Position numbers and translations under genes: made by a program
NCBI GenBank assembly: GCA_000310025.1
Contig: FN649751.1
Coordinates: 2,035,978-2,099,977 of the forward strand
Length of the DNA stretch: 64,000 bases
From: Ectocarpus siliculosus
Taxonomy: Eukaryota; Sar; Phaeophyceae; Ectocarpales; Ectocarpaceae
Reading direction: 5' to 3'
Shown here: piece by piece, positions 1 through 25,442 of the stretch
Layout of the letters: the number at the start of each line of letters is the position of its first letter
Numbering within the stretch: the first letter of the stretch is position 1
Notes under the pieces: model-generated
The model's database searches: none
Told to the model about the DNA's origin: nothing
The model's input: only the letters and a program-made list of their open reading frames with translations

Positions 1-867
1 CCCAAGGTTGTTTAAATTACTTCTCCTTGCCATTTTTTTTTTTTGTTTTTGTTGTTTTTGTTATTAATGGTGTTTTTGTGAAAAGAAATTTTTTATTATA
101 TTGTTATTAGTGGTTTTGTTGTGGTTGTTGGGATAAATGTGTCTATTGTTTTTGTTCCAACCGTTGATTTCATTTATTGCAAAGAGATTTATTTTGTTCC
201 AGTTTGGAGGATTCTATAGCTATAAATGTAAATTTTCTATTTGGCAGGGTTTGGGGGGGGGGGGGCGAGAACGCCGGCGTTGGCGTTGGAATAAAACAAT
301 AAAACACGGATGCAAGACTGAGATGAACGAAACAAACGACTTTCAGCCGTAGACAACAAGGCGCTGACTTTACAAGATGAGAGCGTTTCCCGCCGCCAGC
401 ACCAGCTCGCAGCAGCAGGAGCCCTTCCGATGCCCCAACCCTTCCAACACCAAGAGTCGGCAGAGCACCGACGGTTGAGCTCGTGTCGTAGCACACGAAA
501 TCTTTCACGGCTTTCCCCGGGAGCACAGCCTTGGCTGCGGCCAGCTGAGCTGCAGCTGCATGGTAGTAAGCTCTTATTCGCTAAACGTTCTTCCTCGTTC
601 GGGTTGGGAAGGGACTCTCCTTCACCCAAGTGGACATGTGTCTCCCCAAAATATCGAGCTCCATGGCAAAAAAACAGACACAACCCAAGCCAAACAGCGG
701 CGGCTCCGGCCTCCATACAACAGAAACCCCATGCACACTCGCAAAACGCCATCAAACGACATATCTCCCCCCACCCCATGCTCCGGCCTCTCGAGGACGC
801 GTGGTCAATGCTCTAACAGCCAAGGCATGCAAAACATAGTACCCCCGCCCCCCCTCCCCCGTCTCAC
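1..867 (-). other. RPB2 intron 3 (partial, runs off left edge)
   Basis: The third RPB2 exon ends with a good donor (gtgaga) just right of this stretch. The next expected RPB2 segment, the Gly-Gly-Tyr-Phe-Ile-Ile block, was not found on the minus strand here, so I read the stretch as intron. It has a T-rich left end and a G run near 251-264. An open minus-strand stretch at about 370-575 does not resemble RPB2. Confidence 0.5.
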
Positions 868-1107
868 CAGCACGCAGAAGCTGCTCCTCAGCATGATGGG
901 CACCCAGCCCAGGAACTCCTTGGGGTTCTCCCTCTCCTCCTCCGCCTCCAGCCCTTCCCCGTCCTCCTGGGAGCGGTCGCCCACGTCCGCCTCGTAGGTC
1001 TTGCACGAGATGTCGCAGTACAGGGGGGAGTTGTACGTGAGGTTGCGAAGCCTCGCCTCGTGCGGGAACATGCTCGTCAGCGACCTGTGGAAGCAGTAGC
1101 ACCATCG

Positions 1108-1139
<32 letters not shown>

Positions 1140-2807
1140 GGCAACAGCGGCGGAAGCGGCAGAGCGGCGGCAGGGTAATTGCTTTATTGCTCTTGTTGTG
1201 ATCCTACAGAAGGCATCGCTGTGTTGGGTGTCTCGCATATGCGACACCAGATGGGGGGAATATGGTATAGAGTAGAGTACAGTAAGGAGATTGCACCTGA
1301 GGACGAACGGCAGCGCGCGCGGGGGGGCACTTTTCTAACAAAAGAACAGCGAAACGCTAGGATAAAACCTCGATTGATGCCTCATAGTTTTAAGATGGCT
1401 TCCAAAGCAGGTCTCTTACCAAAATGCCGAACGCACACCAAGGCGCGCGAACAAGCAGCCGAACGGTCGTGGTCTGCGCAACTCTGATATCTTTAGGCAG
1501 CCTTCATGGGAACTCGAGAGCACAAACACCCGGCATCCGGGATTCTCAATTCCTAGTAAGACCAGGCTTCCCCAAAGAAAGGCGTAAGAGATCGCCACCG
1601 CCAGACGAGCCCCTCGGCACGTTGAAGCGCACACCAACAGAAAGTCTCAACGTATGCACATACGATACACCGTACATTGTAGATACCAACAAGACGGTGC
1701 CCTTAGGAATGAGAGCTCATGAGAGCACAGCAGTAGGGTCATCAAGGAGTGATGCAAAGCTTGAAAGGCTGCCTACCAGCTACTGGGACGTTGAACCAAG
1801 CTGTCTTGTTCGAACTCGAACAGCCCAGCGAACCACCACCGACCCAAAAAGAAAAAAATGACTTAAAAAATCTTCACGAAGCAGTCTTCTACAAGAGGGA
1901 GGAAAACAAATGGACGTACCCGTCCTTCTCTCGTGCGGTGGGCTTGGCCAGGTAGACCTGTCCGAAGTTGATCTGGAACGTTCTTCGGACCGTGTCTTGC
2001 CCCGGCATGTACTGCAGCTCCGGCGTGATCTTGATCTCCCCCGCGCTGCTCACCAGCTCGTGCATCGTGCTTTGTAGAAACTGTTGCCGCGGAATACCAA
2101 CAGTGGCAACGGTTTACGAAAAGGAAAAGATGAACGGGGCGGGGGCGGGCGGGGCAGAGGAATGTCGAGCGGGACAAAGCGGTGGGTACAGAGGGAGCCT
2201 CAACAAAAAAATCAGAATCGCGAGATCGATGTGATGGATCGTGTGATTGGATCATGGCGACGTGCTCAGGACAAGGGACGGGGGGAGAGCGAATCTCCGT
2301 CATTTCGGCGTGGCAGGGGTACAGCACAGACACAATTGTGTACCCTCTCCTCCTCGCCTAGCCCCCCCCCCCCCACACACACACTCCTCGCATGCCCCTT
2401 CTGCTGTAGGTCACCTCATCGAAGGAATCGAGTTGCTGGCGAACCAGGCCCTTCTCGCTGAAGTACGCGCTGATCACGACCCATGCATCCTCCTGCGATA
2501 TGTCCTCCTCAAGCGGGTCGAGCTCGTCTTCATCATCCATGAGGCCTCCGGCCCCGTACGCGGCATCTGGATCGTACTCCTCCTCCTCCCCTTCGCCAAG
2601 CCCTAAACCCTCGCCCCCGCCCCCTCCCGCTGCGCCGTTCTCGTAGCCTCTCTCGTCCTCCTCCTCCTCCTCCTCGTCCATGTTGTCGTAGCCGCCCCCC
2701 CCCCCTGCTGCCCCGCCCCCATCGCCGTAGTCGTCCTCCTCGACGCCCGCTTCGCCCTCCGGCACGGCATCGCCGAACACGTCATCGCCTTCGTCCTCGT
2801 AAGACAT
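868..2807 (-). CDS. RPB2: DNA-directed RNA polymerase II subunit RPB2, N-terminal part
   Basis: This is the 5' end of the second-largest subunit of RNA polymerase II, which forms one side of the active-site cleft. Three exons are visible on the minus strand: 2807-2415, 2080-1920 and 1084-868. Exon phases close exactly (0, then 2, then 0) with GT donors and AG acceptors. After about 85 residues of acidic, Gly-rich sequence the protein enters the family: [29 protein letters not shown] joined to FLQSTMHEL, then [31 protein letters not shown] and [11 protein letters not shown]. These match the RPB2 protrusion. The start is the only ATG in front of the acidic stretch. The acidic/Gly N-terminal extension is longer than in yeast or human RPB2. 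The rest of the gene lies left of the window. Pol I and Pol III paralogues are less likely because of the RQQLDSF and ARLRNL blocks. Confidence 0.93.
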
Positions 2808-4610
2808 GCTTATCGCCCGCCAACCCCCGCCGCCGCCACGTTGTTCGCTCTCACTGGTGACGCCTTATGGTTTGGAACTCCCTTCAAAGGCGGTAGCGAG
2901 ACCCGGTGTTGTGAGTAGGACGGACCCCGCGCGAGTCCTGGCGCGCTGGCGCTTGGCAAAACCGGCACGTGCTACGCTGTCTTCGCTCCCGTGAGGAGGG
3001 GGTACTAGCCCTCGCACATGCAGACACAGCAGGCAGGTGGGGCCAGCGACACGAATAGTCGGCACGACCTGAGGCCCGTGAGAGTGAACGGACTGTAAGG
3101 GTCGGGTGGGGGTCAGGGGGCGCCGGGGGGGTAGTGGTTTAGGTGAAATGCTATTAGCCGGAGTGGGGAAAAATGCCGATCTGCATCACTCAACAAAGTC
3201 CGCGATATCGCGTGCTACGCATCGAAAGCGCGCACCATGAGAGCGCGGAGTACAGACAGGGCGAGGCCCACACAAGGCCGCCGGGCTGGGCCCACGCGGG
3301 CAATCAAGCGCACAGAGGGAACGACACGATCCGCATCATGTCTTTGTTTGTTACGCACAAACATGTTGTTTTTCAAATACCGCTTCCGCTGAGAAAACCA
3401 ACCCACTGACCTCTAGCCCCTCTGATGTTGAACTACCGTTCAACGGTTTCTAGGCAATTTACTTTTGCAGGCACCCTCTTTGGACAGCCGTGCTACTGCT
3501 GTACGGACGGTGCTACCCTCAGTTCAAACATGAACGTCGCGGCGTGCACGCAGACCGACACTGCGCGGCAGCATTAAGTCGTCGGATGATTTGCTGTTGT
3601 CTCAAAAAAACATACAAAACTGCTCTCTCCCCAACCTTGCGTACGCATGCACGTGTCTGTATTGGGTTGGCCTCATGGTATCATGAGTCCATCCGCTCTG
3701 CTGTATCGATCGCTCGGACCGGATCGCTCAGTGAAGCACTACCAAGCGCGATCCCCCCCTGCGAATTTTGACAAGGAGCGCGCTCAAGAAAAGTCAAGAC
3801 ACCCAACATATCCACACAGAGAGGAGGAGCAGTGGAGCTTGTCAACGACAGTTCGCCACGATCCAGCACACCAAACAGGCAACCAGTCGGCAATGCTCTG
3901 AACAGGCGCTTGTTTGCACGTGGACGCGACCATCTCCCGAGCTATGCTGTACTGATGGTTACCTGTGGGTGTGTCCTCGTCCCCAATGGCGTTCCCTCCA
4001 AAACCCACAAGCACCGCCTTCTCTCTCCCAATCACACAGTGATATTGCGGTCTGGTGGCTCAACCCAGCACTTTCCACGCAAGCTTTCTGCCACCGAGCA
4101 GGTTGAATCCCCACGCACCGCTTGGGTAGCTGATCTTATTTGATTGTGGTGACAGAGCGGCGATTTACGAAGGCCTGCCTCTAAGGGGCTTCGTAGAGTT
4201 TTTCGGGATATTTCGATAGTACCTGCTTTTTGGACAGCTGCGTGTCGTGTGTCGTGTCTGCAGATTCGAATTCCGCCGCATGTGAGATGCAGTGTGGTCT
4301 GCGCGCCCACTCAGCACACGCATCAACTACGAGCTACACCAAGGTGCTGCTATCGTTGGGCACCCACGTACACAAGGAATCTTAAGCCCTCTTCATGTCT
4401 CGGAATTGAATCGGTCGTGGTTTGCCGTAAGGTTCGATTGGATACACAAATGGAGCGTCAGGATTGCGGGATTTTGTGTCTCAAATGAAGGAAACATGAG
4501 AGCGGAGACAAGAGTTCAAGTTCAGTTGATACGGCACCCAACGTCTGAGCGGTAGATCTGAACGCCCTCGCCTTCGTTCCGACTTGCCGTTCATCCTACT
4601 GCCGTGCAGG
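2808..4610. other. Divergent intergenic region between RPB2 and the PPC gene
   Basis: RPB2 is read leftwards and the PPC gene rightwards, so this 1.8-kb stretch should hold both promoters. I found no convincing exon, tRNA or repeat family, and I could not assign a TATA or initiator element. Confidence 0.4.
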
Positions 4611-6103
4611 ATGTCGGAGCTGCCGTTGTTGACGGAGGACTCTCCTACGCCAGCTCCGGCACCTACGCCATGCCCTGCGTCTTCCATGGTTTGCTACGCC
4701 ATCCGCCTGCCGCCAGGGGAGGAGCTAAAGGGGGTCTTGGCAGAGTTCACGTCACACAAAAAAATTCGGGTGAGACGGCGGCGCTTGGATTTTTCGTGCT
4801 GCTGGTGCTCGGCTGCAACGATTGCATCCGCTTGAATGTTTGCGAAAATGATGGGCCTAGCATATTGCAGTTCGAACGGGTGTGGGGAATTCGCATTAGG
4901 AGCTTCCGTCCTCTTTTGCTGCTGTGCGACGGCGGTAGCGTATTGCATAAATTTACTCTGTTGGTGTTGGAACAATGGCGCTCCGTTGGGGGAGATGGGA
5001 AGAAAACTCGCAACGCTTACCTCTGCTTTGCGCGCGGGGGGATGCTGCTCTCTCGACCCGCAACGTGAAACTCCCGGATCGACTATTATAGTACAATATG
5101 TGGATGTCAAAACCAAGGAGTACACACGTACACGTATGTGCCGTCCCGCTTACGTAAGGGCGCGTTCGAGCGTCACGGTGCCCGGTCTACCGTAGTTGAC
5201 ATGAGATAATACACCCCCTGGACCGTTTTTGAAAGCTTGAGTACGCCGCGACGAAGAGGACGCATAAACCAAACGAGAGATATTTCCGGAAAAGCTCTCG
5301 ACGAGGCGGTTCCCACACTGCCATTTTCGGCACCGCCTCTTTTCTCTACAGCCGTGGAGCAATAGAGCTTTGAATATCAGTCAAATGTGTGTGTGGTATC
5401 TTATGTCACCGTCGGTGTGCGCTCTCCTGCTGTGATCAGCCCATCCCGTGCGTGCTAGTTTCCTCACGCGTGTTAATCTCGCTCTCTCGTTCGACCGAAC
5501 CAGGCCGGGTTCATCGTGTCGTGCGTGGGGAGCGTACGCGACGTGTCGTTGCGCCTCGCCGGAGCGGAGCCCCTGGCGGGCTGCTCACCAAGCTCCTCCT
5601 CAGCGGCGGCGGCGGCGGCGGCGGCGATACCTCCTCCAGCCCCGCAAGAAAACTTCACGGCGGGGTCGCACTACACGGCGGGGTCGCACTACGACCAGTT
5701 GCAGGAGTACCACCAGCACCGACGAGAAGAGGAAGAGCAGCCGATGCTCCGGACGGGTCCGGACGCCCGATTCGAGATATGCTCTCTTGTCGGCACCCTC
5801 TCCCCGGAGGGCCTCCACCTGCACGCTTCTCTCGCGGACGAGAAGGGGGCGCTCTGCGGGGGGCATCTCGTCCGGGCGACGGTCCACACCACCGCCGAGA
5901 TCGTAATCGGCGTGGCTTCTTCGCTGGAGTTTTCCAGGGAGATGGACCCGAGAACCGGGTTCAAGGAGCTCGTGGTTTCGGGGCCGGACACCTCCAGATA
6001 CGAAAACTTCTTGTGTTGCAACGCGATTCTGGTGATCGCGGTTACGCTGGTGACGTTGGTGCTGGTGGTGGTGCTGGTGGGCGGCCGATCTTCGGTACGA
6101 TGA
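4611..6103 (+). CDS. PPC (DUF296) domain protein with C-terminal hydrophobic segment
   Basis: Two exons, 4611-4769 and 5504-6103, joined in phase 0 (donor gtgaga, acceptor ccag), give about 252 residues. An in-frame upstream ATG at 4584 is also possible. The domain is the Plants and Prokaryotes Conserved fold used by plant AT-hook nuclear proteins and by many bacterial proteins. Exon 1 gives YAIRLPPGEELKGVLAEF, and the junction rebuilds IRAGFIVSCVGSVRDVSLRL. After about 60 inserted low-complexity residues the second half follows: FEICSLVGTLSPEGLHLHAS, GGHLV, TAEIVIG and MDPRTGFKELVV. The His-x-His plus Gly-Gly-His pattern is like the metal-binding bacterial form, and no AT-hook is visible. 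The C-terminus is a run of about 20 hydrophobic residues followed by GGRSSVR, as in a tail anchor. An 18-bp tandem duplication codes TAGSHY twice in the insert. Function is not known; DNA binding cannot be assumed. Confidence 0.82.
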
Positions 6104-7125
6104 AACCAGAGAGGGACGGCACGTTTTGTACAACGCATGTGGAGGGGGGTCTTCTGGTTGGGTGTGGCGCGGCGAGAGTATTGAGGAGGTTGTGGTTGGC
6201 TGTGCACTAGGAGAAACACGTGCGGCGGTGTATGCGTGTCTGTAGTTCGCAGCCGGTGGTGCTGGTGGTCTCGGCGTTCCTCCGCTCGGTGAGACCGGCG
6301 TGAGTATAGATTGCCGTGAGCCACGGCTCTCCCTCCCTCCGCAGAGATTAAATTTCTCGACGAGTCGAGCTGTATGAAGACTTGGTGCCCCTGTGTCGGG
6401 ATGGTTACGCGCGGTCACCGCCAAAGAGGCAACGGCCTGGTACTACAGTAAATTCTTGTGAGACTAGGATTCTGTCACATTAATCTGCTTGTTTGTTAGT
6501 CGGGTCAGAAACCCCAATTTGCAATTGGGGAAATAGTTAGCAGCATAGCATAGGGATTTTTTTTTTGAAACGGTCATGCGTGAACGAGCAAACATCCAAC
6601 GAGATCTGGACGCTGGATGTTACGTCCATACCGAGTAGCGCTAGAGCATTTAACTTGTACACATCCAAAGGCTGTGCACCGGTGATGGCAGAATGTTCCT
6701 TGTGTAACAAAAAAAAAAATTCGCCCGCCGGTTTGTCTGCGATGCAGCTTTCTACACCCTGAACACTATTTTCCTCCGTACACCACTCCGCTGATGTAAA
6801 TTTGCTCATTCCTCCAGAAACCGTTGCGATCGCCTCGTCCATGTTCTTCAACGTCGTTCGGTCGCTCTGCCCCTCAAAGTGATCCAATCACTAGAGAGTG
6901 ATAAGCTAAACCCAATTTCGTGCGATACCTCCTGCCACCAACCACTTGTCAACCACCCCTACAACGCTCCACTTGGCGCACATCGCGCAGCCGTCCGCCT
7001 TTCCCCGCTTTCCAGAAACCCAAGCTCTGCTAATCTCCACGATGGTCCCATCAAAACCTTGGAATGCCAATGTCGCAGGGTTCAACAAAGTGACTCCTTG
7101 GCTGACGCCGCTGTCGTGCACAGAT
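6104..7125. other. Convergent intergenic region (PPC 3' side / RECQL 3' side)
   Basis: Two 3' ends face each other here. I see no supported gene. The stretch holds A/T runs near 6550 and 6710 that could lie in 3' untranslated sequence, but no polyadenylation site can be assigned. Confidence 0.35.
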
Positions 7126-21749
<14,624 letters not shown>

Positions 21750-24281
21750 TTTCTCTCCCGACAAAGGGAGGGAGGACACTTGACGACAAACGCGCACGTT
21801 GTTGTTCGCACCGGCGCCGCTGGCCCCCCTTTCTCTGCGTACAATATCCCGTTCGCTTGCCGAGACCAGAGGCTATAGCTAGCCGAGGCCCTTGTTCGGC
21901 GTGGTGCGGGCGAACCTGCCAACCTGATGCAAACGCGGCGTAACTTTGGACCAATCAGCGTCGATCTGTTTTGGGAAGGCACGCGCCCATGTATCCACCC
22001 TGTTCTACTCTTCTTCTCGTCTCTTTCCGCCCATCCCGCACTGCTCCACACCCCCTGCTGCTCCCTGCTCACGCTTTAGACGCAGGGAGAGAGAGAGAAA
22101 GAGAGCGAGGGAGCAGCAGCAGCAGCGATAACCATGGGTATGCACGTGCCATCTCCGGTGGATGCGGGGGAGCCTTCACCGTGTGCGTGTCTAATCCGGC
22201 CGCCTTCGGCAGGACGTCAAGACAAGGGTAAGCCATCGAGCCAAACATCTGCTGTGTGTGTTGTAGCATAAATACGGGAAGTTGTTCGGCGAGCTAGTAG
22301 GGTCACGCGTTCGTCCTTTGGAATGGACACGCCGCGGAGTAACAGACCGTATGCCTTGGCGTAACCCAATGCAGTCACAAGCCACAGTCCTCGGGGGCGT
22401 GTCCTCAGTTCCGCGTCGTGGGCCGTTTCTCTCACACACTACGTCATGGACCCGCTTACATATGCGTATGTATGTCACGCACCTGGTTTATCGTCACAAG
22501 TTGATGTTTGTGTAATTAGTGGACCGAACCGCAGTTGCTTGGAAATTTCGAGTGTGTAACCCCCCCCCCCCGGATAGAAAAACACTCCGAACTTGTGCCT
22601 CACCGGAGTAGCTCGTCTGTGAGGTGGGGGTCACGAGGCCCAACTTCGCTCACCAAGGTCATCTACACAAAGATGACTAGTTTTGAAGAATATTTCTGAT
22701 GTACACGTCGAAGTATTTTGTACCTTGTACATAGATAACAGAGCAGTTTTCGATCACAGACATGAAGACGTCGTTGTGGAAGCGGAATCCATCGTCCCTC
22801 GACAGACATGGTCGGGGAGATGGAACCTCTTCGGAGCAGGCCACCTCCACATTGTCATTCACCTACTCTCTTAGGAGCCCTCAGTCTTGTTGTCTTGTTC
22901 AGACAAGAGGAGAGGCTTTTGCAAGGGGTATCATCCGAATCTTTTCTGAAAGTCACCTCCAGAGCAAGGATCTGACTTGTACAATGCGCACTTGACAGCA
23001 AACGTCGATGACAGGTTGTTCGTTGCGCACTAGCGCGGCCCAGCAAGAGCAATGATTATGCATACCGACGTAAGAAGCAGAAGTATATAGGAAACAATCA
23101 TGCGGGCTTGCCTATTCTGTTCGTCGGAGCTGTTGCGGCATTAAACTTGCAGTCCGTATCTTTCGGAAATAATTGTCCATCCGCGACATACTTGCCATCA
23201 CGTTACTTGGCAGCACCGGTACACGGCAGTAGAATTGGCACCCGCCTCGCTACCACCACACCCCGCCGCACTGCCGTAAGGTAGCGTCAAGCCTTGACAT
23301 GTAGATGCCGAGACGGTCGACAGTATCTACCAACCACATGTCTTTTCGGGGTGTGCGTGACAGGTAGGTAGGTACACGTGGTGCATTTTCGATGAATGCA
23401 GCAGTTGCATTTCCATGGATAACGTATGCTGCGGACTCTCTCACGCGGCTTGAACCACCTACCGCAGCTGCTCCTGCTGTACATATGCATACATATGCAT
23501 ATGATACAGCAGTGGGGGGTATGACATAAACGACGGTATATTAATGCGTCCCTAAAACCAAAAACACACCCATCACACTGCTTGTTATTCTTATGCCCGG
23601 CAAATCGACCGGCGCTTTCAAAGGATTAAGGAAAAGTAAATACACACAGAAAGACTACCCATTCGAGATATACCCACAGTCGAACGGGATGTGTACGGAA
23701 TGACTTGGTGATCAGTCCGGTTCTCAGCAGTATCGTTGGTACTTACAAGGCCGGCGGCGCTGTTCAGTTGGCTTATTGAGGCCCCCCCACTGCATGTAGC
23801 TGTGGTCTGTCGTCTTTCTTCGCTCAGTGACCTTGATTGTACACAGCAGTTCAGTTGATGGGATGGGAGTGAATACTGGCGAGCATTTGAACCTTGAATA
23901 CGCTGCGTCTGCACGCATTCAACGAGTTCCAGGCAAATCGTGTTTCGGAGCTACCCATCATGTATTATGCATCCACCGGCTCCTATTGAAGCTCGAGTTG
24001 AAGTTCGAGATCTAGTACGTCGAAAGTCCGTCGTCCAGCATGCTGTATTTTGTTCACTGATTTATCTACGATGAATTCCGTGCTTGGTTAGTGCGAGACG
24101 ACATAAATCTCCGCCAAAAGGTTTCAATCTGAAAAATTAATTCCTCGAAGTCAATGCATTTACCTTCTTCGCTCTCTCTTTATAGACCCATCCGTGCAAG
24201 AAAGTCTTCCACGTTTTTCACGAACCCTCCCCTTCCGCTCCTTCCCTTCTCGTACCTGCTATAGATCGGCACGACCGGCGC
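21750..24281. other. Divergent intergenic region between RECQL and the b5 gene
   Basis: Head-to-head gene starts leave 2.5 kb that should hold both promoters. Small open frames near 22680-22875 occur on both strands and cannot be told apart or assigned. A poly-C tract lies near 22560. I see no RNA gene. Confidence 0.35.
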
Positions 24282-24596
24282 ATGAGCCTGCCATCACCGG
24301 CAGAGTTGTCCGTCATCGAGATCGAGGACGCGCACACCCCGATACCCCTTGGAGGTTTCCCGGGGGGCAGCCCCACCGGGGAGGTCATTGGCACCCCGGG
24401 GCGACCGCACCGGGAGCGGAACCACTCGGGGGGGGGCTTCGTGACGCTCAAGCGGAAGGGAGTGAGAGACGTCGTGCGGCAAGCGCATGCCCGGTCTGCG
24501 TCCGCGGGATCCGTCGGCGGCAAGCCGGCCGGCAGCTGCCGCACGTGTGGCGGTGGCGGAGGGGGTACCCCGGTAACGTGCTCAGAGTTTTTCTCG

Positions 24597-24627
<31 letters not shown>

Positions 24628-25442
24628 GCGGCGGCAACTGCGGCTACGATGAACGCGACCACGTCCACGACTTAGAAGCGAACGAGCCGCTGGGTCCGCC
24701 GTCTCCGATGCCGTTTCGAAGACCGAGCGGGAGCGGGAGCGTGGGCGGCCGCGGCAGCGGCAGCGGCAGGCGGGGCAGCGGTACGCCTGGCTCCGCAGCC
24801 GCGGCCGTCGCTTCGCTCGAGGACGCGGCGCAGCGAATCGCCGTAGACCCGGACTCGGGACACTCGTATTTCGTGGAGCGCTCCACCGTCTGCGACGCGT
24901 GTCCCTACTGCGAGGACACGTGCGAGGTGGCGTGGTGCAACGGCTGCGACGAGACCAGGATGCACCTGGAGGAAGCGTACGGGAAGCTCATGCTGTCCGC
25001 GGCGGAGGTGGCGGGGGCAGGCGGGAGGCACGGCGGCGGAGGCGGCGGCTGCGAAACCGGCGCTGATAACGGCGGCGGTAGCAGGCTGAAGCTTGCCCCC
25101 GTGCTCTCCCGACGGTACCCGCGAAAGTCGAGCTACACGCTCTGCGAGGTTCGCCGCCGGAAGGTCACGGGGGCGTGCTGGGTGGTGTCCCAGGGCTCCG
25201 TGTATGACGTCACAGCCGCCCTCCCGGATCACCCGGGGGGAAAGAGGTCCGTGCTCAAGAACGCTGGCGGGAGAGACTGCGCCGAGGACTTCTTCTTCCA
25301 CTCCAGGGCCGCCAAGAAGCAGTGGCGGCAGTACCGTATCGGCAGCCTCGTCGCGTGCCGGCCGGGGCAGGGGGACGGGGACGGGGGGGCAGCCGGCGAC
25401 GAGAGGTCGATGCGGATCGCAAGCTCGTGCGTAATCAGCTGA
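24282..25442 (+). CDS. Cysteine-cluster protein with C-terminal cytochrome b5-like haem domain
   Basis: A single uninterrupted frame of 386 codons, GC-rich, unlike the intron-split neighbours. Residues 1-180 are low complexity (Gly, Ser, Arg). Around residues 203-220 a cluster reads CDACPYCEDTCEVAWCNGC, with three CxxC-like pairs that could bind zinc. From about residue 284 the chain fits a cytochrome b5-like domain: YTLCEVRRRKVTGACWVV, then VYDVTAALPDHPGGKRSVL with the axial-histidine HPGG motif, and a second histidine in FFFHSRAAKKQW. Such domains carry haem b and pass single electrons. No membrane anchor or partner reductase domain is visible, so it may be soluble. The start is the first ATG of the frame. 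The cysteine cluster beside a b5 domain suggests redox or metal sensing, but that is inference. Confidence 0.85.

Noticed and set aside
237-779. Minus-strand 180-codon frame left of RPB2 exon 3
   Set aside because: It does not resemble RPB2 or any family I know; it lies where an RPB2 intron is expected.
22683-22874. Overlapping 60-codon frames on both strands
   Set aside because: They are mirror frames of one stretch with no homology or splice support, so coding cannot be told from chance.
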